Assembly (NCBI GenBank): GCA_963730405.1
Contig: CAVSRW010000014.1
Coordinates: 124,001-188,000, forward strand
Reading direction: 5' to 3'
From: Gaiellasilicea sp963730405
GTDB lineage: Bacteria > Actinomycetota > Thermoleophilia > Gaiellales > Gaiellaceae
DNA length: 64,000 bases
How positions within the stretch are numbered: the first letter of the stretch is position 1; every line of letters begins with the position of its first letter. Below the pieces are notes generated by a model. That model saw only the letters and a program-made list of their open reading frames with translations, had not been told where the DNA came from and did no database searches. Made by a program: the position numbers and the translations under genes. Positions 53,638 through 63,534 of this stretch are shown here, in pieces.

Positions 53638-54809
53638 GCCGCGCCCCCGGCAACCGGGAGCCGCGCCGAGATCTTGAAGCCTCCGCCCGGCCTCGGGCCG
53701 GAGTGCAGCTCGCCGCCGCAGAGGGCGACCCGCTCGCGCATGCCCACGAGGCCGTGACCCGACCCGTCGCCGCCGTTCTCGCTCGATCCGTCGTTCGCCA
53801 CTTCGATCTCGACATCCTCTCCGGCGTAGCGGACGGCGACCCACGCGTGCGCAGGCCCGGCGTGCTTCAGCGTGTTCGTCAGCGCCTCCTGCACGATCCG
53901 ATAGGCGGAGAGATCGACGCCGGCCGGAAGCTTCACGGGCGTGCCCTCGACGGTGAGCTCGACCGGGAGGCCCGACTGGCGCACCTGCTCGACGAGCTCC
54001 GGCAGGGTGCCGAGCCCGGGCTGCGGCGCGAGCGCGGGCCGCTCCGCGTCGCTGCGCATGATCCCGAGCAGCCGGCGCATCTCCGCCAGCGCCTGGCGCC
54101 CCGTCTCCTCGACGGTCATGAGGGCCTCGCGCTCGCGCTCCTGCTCGGGTGTCAGCAGCCGCCGGACGGCGCTCGCTTGCACGGTCATGACGCTGACCGA
54201 GTGCGCGAGCACGTCGTGGAGCTCGCGTGTGATCCGGCTGCGCTCCTCCTCGACCGCCTGGCGGGCCTCCTCCTCCGTCCGCCGGGCTCGCTCTTCCGCG
54301 AGGCGCGCCCGCTCCGAGTGCCGTGACGCCGCCGCGGAGAGCAGGAAGGTGCCGCAGATGGGGATGCTGACCCAGATCAGCTCCGTCGCGGGCACGTCCG
54401 GGGCGCGGAGGAAGACGAGCCACGCGGAACCGAGCAGCGCCCCGAGCGCGACCACGGCCTGGCGCAGATCGAGGAGCGAGCCCGCGACCCACGCGGCGAG
54501 CACGAGGACGAGGAACATCGTCTCGGTGTCGTAGGCGGCTCCGGGGTCGAGCAGCGTGAAGGCGACGGCTCCGGCGCCGACCGCGAGCGGCACCGCGAAC
54601 GGTGCGCTGCGCCGCAAGAGGAGCGAGCCGACGGTGAAGAGCGCGATCGCGGCGAGCCGGAAGCGGTTCTCGTCCAGTTCACGCCAGATCTCGATCTGCG
54701 TGATGACCACGGCCGCGAGCGCCAGAGCCTCGAAGGCGTAATCGCGCGCAAGGACCAGGACGCGAAGGGCCACGAAGAAACGGTACTCGACACCTTGGGT
54801 CTGCACCAT
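53634..54809 (-). CDS. Sensor histidine kinase (HisKA_3 type)
   Basis: About 391 aa. Five or six membrane helices occupy residues 10-160 with no large outside domain, as in intramembrane-sensing DesK/LiaS-like kinases. A short helical stretch leads to the HisKA_3 phospho-acceptor H198 in RITRELHDVLAHS, then a HATPase_c domain (AYRIVQEALTNTLKHA; VEIEVANDGS; GHGLVGMRERV). ATG 54809 is preferred; upstream in-frame ATGs would place coding sequence over operator-like repeats. It heads a kinase-regulator operon divergent from an ABC exporter. Confidence 0.92.
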   Translation of the reverse strand: MVQTQGVEYRFFVALRVLVLARDYAFEALALAAVVITQIEIWRELDENRFRLAAIALFTVGSLLLRRSAPFAVPLAVGAGAVAFTLLDPGAAYDTETMFLVLVLAAWVAGSLLDLRQAVVALGALLGSAWLVFLRAPDVPATELIWVSIPICGTFLLSAAASRHSERARLAEERARRTEEEARQAVEEERSRITRELHDVLAHSVSVMTVQASAVRRLLTPEQEREREALMTVEETGRQALAEMRRLLGIMRSDAERPALAPQPGLGTLPELVEQVRQSGLPVELTVEGTPVKLPAGVDLSAYRIVQEALTNTLKHAGPAHAWVAVRYAGEDVEIEVANDGSSENGGDGSGHGLVGMRERVALCGGELHSGPRPGGGFKISARLPVAGGAA

Positions 54810-54819
54810 CGTTCGCAGT

Positions 54820-54855
54820 GACGACCTCGAAATCATCCTGAGGGACGACCTCGAA
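54820..54855. promoter_or_regulatory. Operator-like direct repeats in the divergent kinase/ABC region
   Basis: GACGACCTCGAA occurs at 54820-54831 and again at 54844-54855, 24 bases apart (just over two helical turns), with TCATCCTGAGGG between them. TCATCCT(C)GAGGG also appears upstream of the cupin gene at 58329. The response regulator next door is the obvious candidate to bind. Confidence 0.45.
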
Positions 54856-54943
54856 TGACCGGCACGGCCGACGCCCTGCGCGGGTCGCGACGGCCACACT
54901 CGATGTCAGGTTCCGACCCGACTCGAAGGAGACGTCACGCGAC

Positions 54944-55718
54944 ATGGAAGCAGCACTCGCGCTCGCCCACTCTGATCAGGAGACCAATGCGGCCGGCGTC
55001 GTCGTCGCCCGCGACCTCAGCCGCCGCTACGGCGCCGGCGAGACGGCCGTCGACGCCCTCCGAGGGGTGTCGCTCGCGATCCCGCGCGGCCACCTGACCG
55101 CGGTCATGGGCCCGTCCGGGTCCGGCAAGTCGACCCTGATGCACATCCTTGCGGGGCTCGACAAGCCGAGCTCCGGCACGGTCCAGATCGACGGCGTCGA
55201 GCTGACGACGCTGAAGGACAACGACCTGACCAAGCTGCGGCGGCGCCACATCGGCTTCGTCTTCCAGTTCTTCAACCTGCTGCCGATGCTCACGGCGGAG
55301 GAGAACGTCCTCCTGCCGCTCTCGATCGCCGGCGAGAAGCCCGACGCCGCGTGGGTGGCGGAGCTGCTCGAGGCGACCGGCCTCGACGACCGGCGCTCGC
55401 ACCGGCCTGTCGGAGCTCTCGGGCGGCCAGCAGCAGCGCGTCGCGGTGGCACGTGCGCTCGTCTCGAAGCCGACCGTGCTCTTCGCCGACGAGCCGACCG
55501 GCAACCTCGACTCGCAGACCTCGGCCGAGATCCTCGGCCTCCTCCGCGGCGCTGTCGACACCTACGGGCAGACGACGGTGATGGTCACGCACGACCCGCG
55601 CGCGGCCACGATCGCCGACCGGATCCTCTTCCTCGCCGACGGCGTCATCGTCAAGGAGCTCCCGCGCTCGTCGCAGGCGGAGATCCTCGAGGTCCTGAGC
55701 GAAGTGGCGGGCCGATGA
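54944..55718 (+). pseudogene. MacB/LolD-type ABC transporter ATP-binding protein, frameshifted
   Basis: About 258 aa. Walker A GPSGSGKST is at 56-64, FVFQFFNLLPMLTAEENV marks the Q-loop, the signature is SGGQQQRV, Walker B LFADEPTGNLD and the switch VTHDPRAA. These features are typical of ATPases working with FtsX-like permeases. The frame shifts near 55412, just before the signature motif, apparently by one base; everything else is intact. The stop overlaps the permease start (ATGA). It faces the two-component system, as in antibiotic- or envelope-stress export modules. Confidence 0.85.
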
Positions 55719-58255
55719 GGCGCGTCGCGCTGCGCGGCCTCGCCGCGCGCAAGCTGCGCTCGATCCTGACCGCGATCGCGATCGTCCTCGGCGTTGCGAT
55801 GGTGAGCGGCACGCTGGTCCTCACCGACACGATCGACAAGGCCTTCGACTCGATCTTCTCCAGCTCCTACGAGCAGACCGACGCCGTCATCTCCGGGACG
55901 AAGCTCGTCGAGTGGTCGCAGACCGGCAAGGCCCAGGTTTCGCCGGACGTGCTCCGGAATGTCCGGGCGCTGCCTGAGGTCGAGGCCGCGGCCGGGACGA
56001 TCCTCGACATCTCCGGCGACGCGAACCAGGCCAAGATCCTGACCAAGGACGGCGAGCCCATCCAGGGCAACAACCCGACGTTCGGACTGGGAGTCGACCC
56101 GGCGGACGAGCGGTTCAACCCCTTCGAGCTCGTCGAGGGGCGCTGGGCCTCGGGCGGGAGCCAGGTCGTGATCGACCTGAACACGGCGGACAAGTACGGC
56201 TTTCACGTCGGCGACCGCGTGAAGGTCGCGGGAGAGGGGCCGGTTGGCGCGTACACGCTCACCGGGATCGCCCGCTTCGGCGACGTCGCCAGCCTCGGCG
56301 GCGCCACGATCGCGCTCTTCGACGTCGCGACGGCCCGCAAGGTGCTCGACAAGACCGGATTCGACGCGGTCGCGGTCGCAGGCCGGGAGGGCGTCGAAAC
56401 CCAGAAGCTGATCGACTCGATCCGGACCGCGATCCCTGTCTCCGCACAGGTGCGGACGGGGGCGGAGCAGGCGGCCGAGGACGGCGAGGGCGTGGGCGAG
56501 TTCGTCACCTTCATCCGCTACTTCCTGCTCGCCTTCGGCGGCATTGCGCTCTTCGTCGGCGCGTTCGTCATCTTCAACACGCTCTCGATCACCGTCGCGC
56601 AGCGGACGAAGGAGCTGGCCACCCTCCGGACGCTGGGCGCCTCGCGGCGCCAGGTGCTGCGCTCGGTGATCCTCGAGGGCTTCGTGCTCGGCGTCGTCGC
56701 GTCGGCGATCGGCCTCGCGCTCGGCGTGCTGCTGGCCAAGGGGCTGACGGCCCTGTTCGGCGCCCTCAACCTCGACATGCCGCAGGCGGAGATGGTCTTC
56801 CGGTGGCGGACCGTCGTGGTCGCGATGCTGACGGGAACGATCGTCACGCTCGTGGCGTCGATCTGGCCGGCCGTGCGTGCGACCAGGATCGCACCGATCT
56901 CGGCCGTTCGCGAGGGCGGGATGATCGTGAAGAAGCCGTCGCGCAAGACGCTCGTCTTCGGCTTGGTCGTCACCGGCCTCTCGGTGTTCGGCCTCGTCTA
57001 CGGCACGCTCGGCGAGGGCGTCTCGACGGCCGGGCGCGTGCTCGGAATCGGGCTGGGCGCGCTCGGCATCTTCATCGGCCTCGCCGCAATCGCACCCCGC
57101 CTCGTCCGGCCGCTCGCCCACGTGGTCGGCCTGCCCGCGGCCCGCCTCGGCGGCGCGGCCGGCCGGCTCGCGCAGGAGAACGCGGTTCGCAACCCGGGCC
57201 GAACCGCCTCGACGGCGGCGGCGCTGATGATCGGGCTCACGCTCGTCTCGTTCGTCGCCGTCTTCGGCAAGGCGCTGCTCGAGAGCGACGAGAAGGCGCT
57301 CGAGAAGCAGCTCGCCGCGAGCCACGTGATCACCTCGCAGAGCGGCTGGGACACCGTCCCGGTGGGCGCCGGCCGCATCGCAGCGGCGGCGCCGGGCGTG
57401 CAGGTCGCGTCCGCGGTCCGGGGCGACCGCGCGCAGAAGCTCGGCGCCGGCGAGGTCGACGTCAGCGGCGTCGACCCGAAGACGATCGCCGGCGCGTACA
57501 ACTTCGAGTGGCTCGAAGGCTCGTCGGCGTCGCTCGCGACGCTCGCGCGAGGCGACGCGATCGTGCGCGAAGGCGAGGGCCACGTCGGCGACACGCTGCG
57601 GCTGATGACGCCGGCAGGCAAGCAGCTCGAAGCGGACGTGCGCGCCGTTTACCGGAAGCACGGCGACCTCGACCAGCTCCTCGGTCAAGTCGTGCTCTCG
57701 CAGGCGACCTTCGACGCGAACTTCCCGCGCCCGGGCGACATGCTGACGCTCGTCCAGGCCGACTCGACCGGCGGCCTCGAGCAGGCGCTTGCCGCGTTCC
57801 CGGATGCGAACCTGCAGACCGCCGACGAGTTCATCTCGAATCGGACCGCATGGCTCAACGACGTGATGAGCCTCTTCTACGTCCTGCTGGCGCTGTCGGT
57901 GATCGTCTCGCTCTTCGGGATGGTGAACACGCTCGTGCTCGCCGTCTTCGAGCGGACGCGGGAGCTCGGGATGCTGCGTGCGGTCGGGATGACGCGGCGC
58001 CAGACCCGCCGGATGATCCGGCAGGAGAGCGTGATCACGGCGCTGATCGGCGCGGCGCTCGGGCTCCCGCTGGGCGTCGGCCTGGCGGCGCTCGTGACGC
58101 AGTCGCTGGCGGAGTACGGCGTCTCGTTCTCGCTGCCGGTGGGGACGCTCGTCGTCTTCACGGTGGTCGCGATCCTCGCCGGCATCCTCGCGGCGATCGC
58201 TCCCGCCCGGCGGGCCTCGCGGCTGAACGTGCTCAACGCGCTCCAGTACGAGTAG
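55715..58255 (+). CDS. FtsX/MacB-type ABC transporter permease
   Basis: An 846-aa duplicated permease: N-terminal helix, large extracytoplasmic MacB_PCD domain (residues ~40-260), three helices of the first FtsX unit (FVGAFVIFNTLSITVAQRTKEL onward), then a second set beginning near 400, another outside domain (~510-690) and a final FtsX unit (MVNTLVLAVFERTRELGMLRAVGM). Such proteins export lipids, peptides or antibiotics, or act as mechanotransmission devices. It is followed by a strong terminator and is probably controlled by the adjacent kinase-regulator pair. Confidence 0.92.
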   Translation: MRRVALRGLAARKLRSILTAIAIVLGVAMVSGTLVLTDTIDKAFDSIFSSSYEQTDAVISGTKLVEWSQTGKAQVSPDVLRNVRALPEVEAAAGTILDISGDANQAKILTKDGEPIQGNNPTFGLGVDPADERFNPFELVEGRWASGGSQVVIDLNTADKYGFHVGDRVKVAGEGPVGAYTLTGIARFGDVASLGGATIALFDVATARKVLDKTGFDAVAVAGREGVETQKLIDSIRTAIPVSAQVRTGAEQAAEDGEGVGEFVTFIRYFLLAFGGIALFVGAFVIFNTLSITVAQRTKELATLRTLGASRRQVLRSVILEGFVLGVVASAIGLALGVLLAKGLTALFGALNLDMPQAEMVFRWRTVVVAMLTGTIVTLVASIWPAVRATRIAPISAVREGGMIVKKPSRKTLVFGLVVTGLSVFGLVYGTLGEGVSTAGRVLGIGLGALGIFIGLAAIAPRLVRPLAHVVGLPAARLGGAAGRLAQENAVRNPGRTASTAAALMIGLTLVSFVAVFGKALLESDEKALEKQLAASHVITSQSGWDTVPVGAGRIAAAAPGVQVASAVRGDRAQKLGAGEVDVSGVDPKTIAGAYNFEWLEGSSASLATLARGDAIVREGEGHVGDTLRLMTPAGKQLEADVRAVYRKHGDLDQLLGQVVLSQATFDANFPRPGDMLTLVQADSTGGLEQALAAFPDANLQTADEFISNRTAWLNDVMSLFYVLLALSVIVSLFGMVNTLVLAVFERTRELGMLRAVGMTRRQTRRMIRQESVITALIGAALGLPLGVGLAALVTQSLAEYGVSFSLPVGTLVVFTVVAILAGILAAIAPARRASRLNVLNALQYE

Positions 58256-58282
58256 CTCGGAGCAACTGCGGTGGTGGGAGAG

Positions 58283-58303
58283 GGGCGGCCGGGCGGGCCG
58301 CCC
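58283..58303 (+). terminator. Rho-independent-like terminator of the ABC exporter operon
   Basis: GGGCGGCC (58283-58290) pairs with GGCCGCCC (58296-58303) around a 5-base loop and is followed by TTTCTCGTT. It starts 28 bases after the permease stop. The all-GC 8-bp stem plus T-rich tail makes this the clearest intrinsic terminator in the window. Confidence 0.7.
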
Positions 58304-58314
58304 TTTCTCGTTCC

Positions 58315-58348
58315 GGATGACGCCGGGTCATCCTCGAGGGTGACCCGG
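58315..58348. promoter_or_regulatory. Overlapping operator-like palindromes upstream of the cupin gene
   Basis: GGATGAC-N5-GTCATCC spans 58315-58333 and overlaps CCGGGTCA-N10-TGACCCGG at 58323-58348. The shared TCATCCTCGAGGG core resembles the motif in the kinase/ABC divergent region. It is 125-158 bases before the cupin start, just after the terminator, fitting a promoter-linked regulator site; a second terminator hairpin is the alternative. Confidence 0.45.
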
Positions 58349-58472
58349 AGCCGGTGGAGATCGTCCTCCCGGGCGGCCCGAATCGTTTCCAGGGCCGACG
58401 ACGCGGCAAGCGCGGTCGGAAAGACTCACTTCAAGAGAAATCGCTGCAAACCAAGCCAAAAGGGAGAACAGA

Positions 58473-59042
58473 ATGATCCGCAAGGGAGATACGATCGAGA
58501 ACCCCGTCACCGGCGAGCGCCTCCTCTTTCTGGAGACGTCCCAGGAGACCGGCGGCGAGTACGTCCTCGTCGAGTGCACCGTGCAGCCGAACGGCTTCGT
58601 CGCCGCGGCCCACGTCCACCCGCACCAGAGCGAGCGGTTCGAGATCGAGTCGGGCACCGTCGCCTTCAAGCTCGACGGCAAGGAGATCGTCGCCGGCCCC
58701 GGCGAGACCGTCGTCGTCCCGGCCGGCAGCTCGCACAAGTTCTGGAACGCCGGTGAGACGGAGGCCGTCTTCGTGACCGAGGTCCGCCCCGCGCTCCAGT
58801 TCGAGCGGCTGCTCGAGACGATGTTCGCGCTCGCGAACGACGGCAGGACGAACAAGAAGGGCATGCCGAACCCGCTCCGCCTCGCGGTGATCGCGAACGC
58901 GCACTTCGACGACGTGCGCCTCCCGTTCCCGCCGGCCTGGATGCAGAAGGCAGGCCTGGCGATGGGCGCCCCGATGGGCCGCTTGCTCGGCTTCAAGCCC
59001 GAGTACGACGGCACCGAGGCCGAGCCCGCGCTCGCGATCTAG
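58473..59042 (+). CDS. Cupin domain protein
   Basis: A 189-aa protein with an N-terminal single-cupin barrel (residues ~15-105). Metal-binding-like residues are seen in AAAHVHPHQSERFEIESG (three His and a Glu) and PAGSSHKFWNAG (late His). The C-terminal ~75 residues are helical with a hydrophobic segment (PPAWMQKAGLAMGAPMG). An AAGGGAG ribosome-binding site precedes ATG 58473. Small-molecule binding or isomerisation is plausible; function unknown. Motifs upstream link it to the adjacent two-component system. Confidence 0.82.
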   Translation: MIRKGDTIENPVTGERLLFLETSQETGGEYVLVECTVQPNGFVAAAHVHPHQSERFEIESGTVAFKLDGKEIVAGPGETVVVPAGSSHKFWNAGETEAVFVTEVRPALQFERLLETMFALANDGRTNKKGMPNPLRLAVIANAHFDDVRLPFPPAWMQKAGLAMGAPMGRLLGFKPEYDGTEAEPALAI

Positions 59043-59055
59043 GCCTCAGCTGTCC

Positions 59056-59100
59056 CAACAGGACGTGTCCCAGGGTCTGTCCCCGGGACACGTCCTGTTG
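59056..59100. repeat. Perfect 16-bp inverted repeat with a GGGTCTGTCCCC loop
   Basis: CAACAGGACGTGTCCC (59056-59071) and GGGACACGTCCTGTTG (59085-59100) are perfect inverted repeats around AGGGTCTGTCCCC. The loop motif GGGTCTGTCCCC is, to my memory, common in REP-like elements mobilised by Y1 transposases. It lies between the cupin stop and the next ATG and may act as a terminator for the cupin gene. Confidence 0.6.
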
Positions 59101-59142
59101 CGCCCCCGAAACAGACAACCGCTCTCATCGAAAGGGACGACG

Positions 59143-60054
59143 ATGACTCCGAAGCGACTCCTGCTCACGCTCGCCGCCGCCCTGGTGGTCGCGTGTGCTC
59201 TCGCCGGCGGCGCGGCCGCCGCGACCGGCAAGGCGCCGGTGCTCGACCGCGAGCAGGTCGGGCCGTGGGCCACGACGCCGAGCACGACTTGTGCCCCCAT
59301 CGACGGCGGCTCGGGCCTTGCCGTCGGCTACTCGCTGCGCGGCTTCGCGACGCTGCCGTACTCGAGCGCCAACTTCACCGCGACGGGCACGGCGCGGCTG
59401 ACGCTGGCCGGCGGGTACGGCTATCTGGCGGCGCTGGACACGAGCTTCACCCTTCCGAGCGGCATCGGCACCGTCACCGGGACGATCACGGCCGGCCCGG
59501 CCACGAAGGGCCAGGGCACGTGCTACCCGGACACGGGAGCCGCCGAGCTCGAGATCCGAGGCGCCGTCTACACGGCACAGCTACCCGACGGCACGACCGA
59601 CACCGGCCTCGTCGACATCCTCGTCTCGACCATGCCGGGTGCGGCTCCGTTCTCCATCGCCTTCGACTCGACCCGCTCCGCCGAGGTCGATGCCGACCGC
59701 GACGGGATCTGGGACGGGGACGACAACTGCGAAGTTGCGCCAAACCCGGACCAGCGGGACGTGGACGGAGACTTCGTCGGCGACGCCTGCGACACGTACG
59801 ACAACCGATCGGCGCTCACGCTCCTCGGTGAGCTCTGGGCCGACACGAAAGCCGTGAAGAACGGCAGCAAGCTGGTCGCGAAGGTCGACCACGCGATCAC
59901 GGCCCTGCAGGCCGGGCAAGTGGCTGTGGCGTGCACCGACGTCGCCGGCTACATCTCGCAGGTGCAGTCCGCGCGTGGGAAGACGATCCCGGCCTCGACC
60001 GCCGACGTTCTGCTCGCAAAGGCGCGACACATCCGCGCCTTGCTCGGCTGCTAG
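59143..60054 (+). CDS. Secreted protein with TSP3 calcium repeats and FIMAH-like tail
   Basis: A 303-aa exported protein. Signal peptide at residues 1-27 (RLLLTLAAALVVACALAGGAAA), a ~160-residue beta-rich domain with one Cys pair (STTCAPID and GTCYPD), then a thrombospondin type-3 calcium-binding stretch (DADRDGIWDGDDNCEVAPN, DQRDVDGDFVGDACD) near 185-225, and a helical C-terminus (ITALQAGQVAVACTDVAGYI, STADVLLAKARHIRALLGC) resembling the FIMAH domain. The ATG at 59143 has an AAAGGGA site; an in-frame upstream GTG lies inside the inverted repeat and is rejected. Cell-surface or matrix role inferred. Confidence 0.75.
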   Translation: MTPKRLLLTLAAALVVACALAGGAAAATGKAPVLDREQVGPWATTPSTTCAPIDGGSGLAVGYSLRGFATLPYSSANFTATGTARLTLAGGYGYLAALDTSFTLPSGIGTVTGTITAGPATKGQGTCYPDTGAAELEIRGAVYTAQLPDGTTDTGLVDILVSTMPGAAPFSIAFDSTRSAEVDADRDGIWDGDDNCEVAPNPDQRDVDGDFVGDACDTYDNRSALTLLGELWADTKAVKNGSKLVAKVDHAITALQAGQVAVACTDVAGYISQVQSARGKTIPASTADVLLAKARHIRALLGC

Positions 60055-60075
60055 CGCATCACCCCGCGGCCAGCC

Positions 60076-60126
60076 GCGCGGCCCCGCGAACGGCCTCTTC
60101 AGAGGTCGTGGAACGCGGGGCCGCGC
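60076..60126. terminator. Large compound hairpin in the convergent spacer
   Basis: GCGCGGCCCCGCG (60076-60088) pairs perfectly with CGCGGGGCCGCGC (60114-60126); the loop holds a second helix, GGCCTC-TTCA-GAGGTC. It begins 21 bases after the secreted-protein stop, so it is well placed as that gene's terminator. Confidence 0.6.
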
Positions 60127-60131
60127 GCGCC

Positions 60132-60154
60132 GCTTGTGTTTCTGAAACACAAGC
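60132..60154. repeat. 23-bp palindrome (repeat family copy 2)
   Basis: GCTTGTGTTTC-T-GAAACACAAGC: 11-bp arms around one base. The same sequence, in inverse orientation, is at 25704-25732, and identically at 60228-60250. It lies between convergent genes. Confidence 0.65.
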
Positions 60155-60227
60155 TCGCTCGCGCGCGGACGGACGCGGTAATACCGCGAGCACGAGCCGG
60201 ATCAGGGCAAGAAACGCCCGCCGAGGG

Positions 60228-60250
60228 GCTTGTGTTTCTGAAACACAAGC
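60228..60250. repeat. 23-bp palindrome (repeat family copy 3)
   Basis: Identical over 23 bp to the copy 96 bases upstream (60132-60154). It is 12 bases from the HxlR stop codon, just as the 25.7-kb copy abuts the LysR stop, supporting a terminator role for the minus-strand gene. Confidence 0.65.
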
Positions 60251-60262
60251 TCCCGCGCACGC

Positions 60263-60563
60263 TCAGCGGTCGGCGAAGGCGGCGACGGCGTCGACGACGA
60301 GCTTGAGCCGCAGTCCCTCGGCCGTCACCCGGTACTCGACGCGCGGAGGGCGCGCGTCGACGACGCGGCGCTCCAGCATGCCTGCCTCCTCCAGCTCGAC
60401 CAGACGCTGGGCGAGCGTTCCGGGCGGGATCGCGCCGATCGCCTGCCTGAACTCGTTGAAGCGAGTCGCGCCCTCGTAGGACGCCCAGAGCACCGAGACG
60501 ACCCAGCGCCGCTCGAGGAGGCCCGCCGCTCGGCGGACCTCCTCGGGCACGGGCTTGCAGCTC

Positions 60564-60574
<11 letters not shown>
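60263..60574 (-). CDS. HxlR family winged-helix regulator
   Basis: A 103-aa MarR/HxlR-type regulator. The helix-turn-helix covers ATRFNEFRQAIGAIPPGTLAQRLVELEEAGML and the wing is VEYRVTAEGLRL. The N-terminus has an MRCKSCKPVP cysteine pair, which could sense redox or metals. Its ATG lies inside the last codons of lon (11-base overlap), so it is cotranslated with lon. Targets unknown. Confidence 0.87.
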
Positions 60575-62840
<2,266 letters not shown>

Positions 62841-62854
62841 ACCATCACTCCTTG

Positions 62855-62896
62855 TACTGGATTGCATACCAGTATCAACTACAGAAAATGTAGTTG
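62855..62896. promoter_or_regulatory. Two tandem palindromes in the lon/XRE divergent promoter region
   Basis: TACTGG-N8-CCAGTA (62855-62874) and CAACTACA-N5-TGTAGTTG (62876-62896) lie side by side directly upstream of the lon ribosome-binding site. Both are AT-richer than the surroundings. They look like operators controlling lon, possibly bound by the divergent XRE-cupin protein; neither matches the HAIR or ClgR sequences I know for actinobacterial stress genes. Confidence 0.55.
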
Positions 62897-62953
62897 TATT
62901 CCCGGCCGAGCGTCCAGTTGCCCCTGGACTAAACCTGCGTATGATCGTTGCTC

Positions 62954-63532
62954 ATGCCGAGAGCAACGCCACTCGCTGCCCGGAACGACACGCCGAGGGT
63001 CGGCGCCCGCGTTCGCTCGCTCCGACGCGAGCGGGGCCTGACGATCGAGCAGCTGGCGGCCGCGACGGGGCTGACGAAGGGCTTCATCAGCCAGCTGGAG
63101 CGGGATCGAACAGCCCCCTCGCTCTCCTCGATCGCGCGGATCTGCGACGCGCTCGGCGTCCGTCTCTCCCACATCTTCGAGCGCGAGCCCGCGCCGGCCC
63201 TCGTCCGGCGCCACGAGCGCCCCAAGGTCGACACCTACTTCCCGACCGAGAACCACCTGCTCTCCTCGCGCGACGAGGAGCGGTTCCAGGCGATCGAGTC
63301 CGAGGTCGCCCCGGGAGCGGGCGCCGGTGACGAGCTCTACTCGCTCCCCGGCGAGATGGAGTTCGTCTACGTGCTCGAGGGCAGCCTCGTGCTGCAGGTC
63401 GCCGACGAGACCCACGTGCTCGAGCAGGGCGACGCGATCACGTACCCGCTCTCGAAGCCACACACCTGGAAGAACGCCTCCGACACCGAGTCCCTCCGCG
63501 TGCTCTGGGTGTCGGTCCCCAACCCGTACTAG
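62954..63532 (+). CDS. XRE family regulator with C-terminal cupin domain
   Basis: A 192-aa PuuR/SutR-like regulator: HTH_3 at about residues 17-72 (RSLRRERGLTIEQLAAATGL; FISQLERDRTAPSLSSIARI) and a cupin_2 effector domain at about 118-185 (EMEFVYVLEGSLVLQVADE; EQGDAITYPLSKPHTWKNA). Members usually control uptake or degradation genes in response to a small ligand. ATG 62954 is used; the TTG two codons upstream is possible. It is divergent from lon, with two palindromes between. Confidence 0.9.
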   Translation: MPRATPLAARNDTPRVGARVRSLRRERGLTIEQLAAATGLTKGFISQLERDRTAPSLSSIARICDALGVRLSHIFEREPAPALVRRHERPKVDTYFPTENHLLSSRDEERFQAIESEVAPGAGAGDELYSLPGEMEFVYVLEGSLVLQVADETHVLEQGDAITYPLSKPHTWKNASDTESLRVLWVSVPNPY

Positions 63533-63534
63533 CT

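Noticed and set aside
54810..54899. Longer start for the histidine kinase
   Set aside because: The extra 30 residues are not family-like and overlap direct repeats that look regulatory.
59065..59142. Upstream GTG start for the TSP3-like secreted protein
   Set aside because: It would begin inside the perfect inverted repeat and put 26 residues before a good signal peptide; ATG 59143 has a proper ribosome-binding site.
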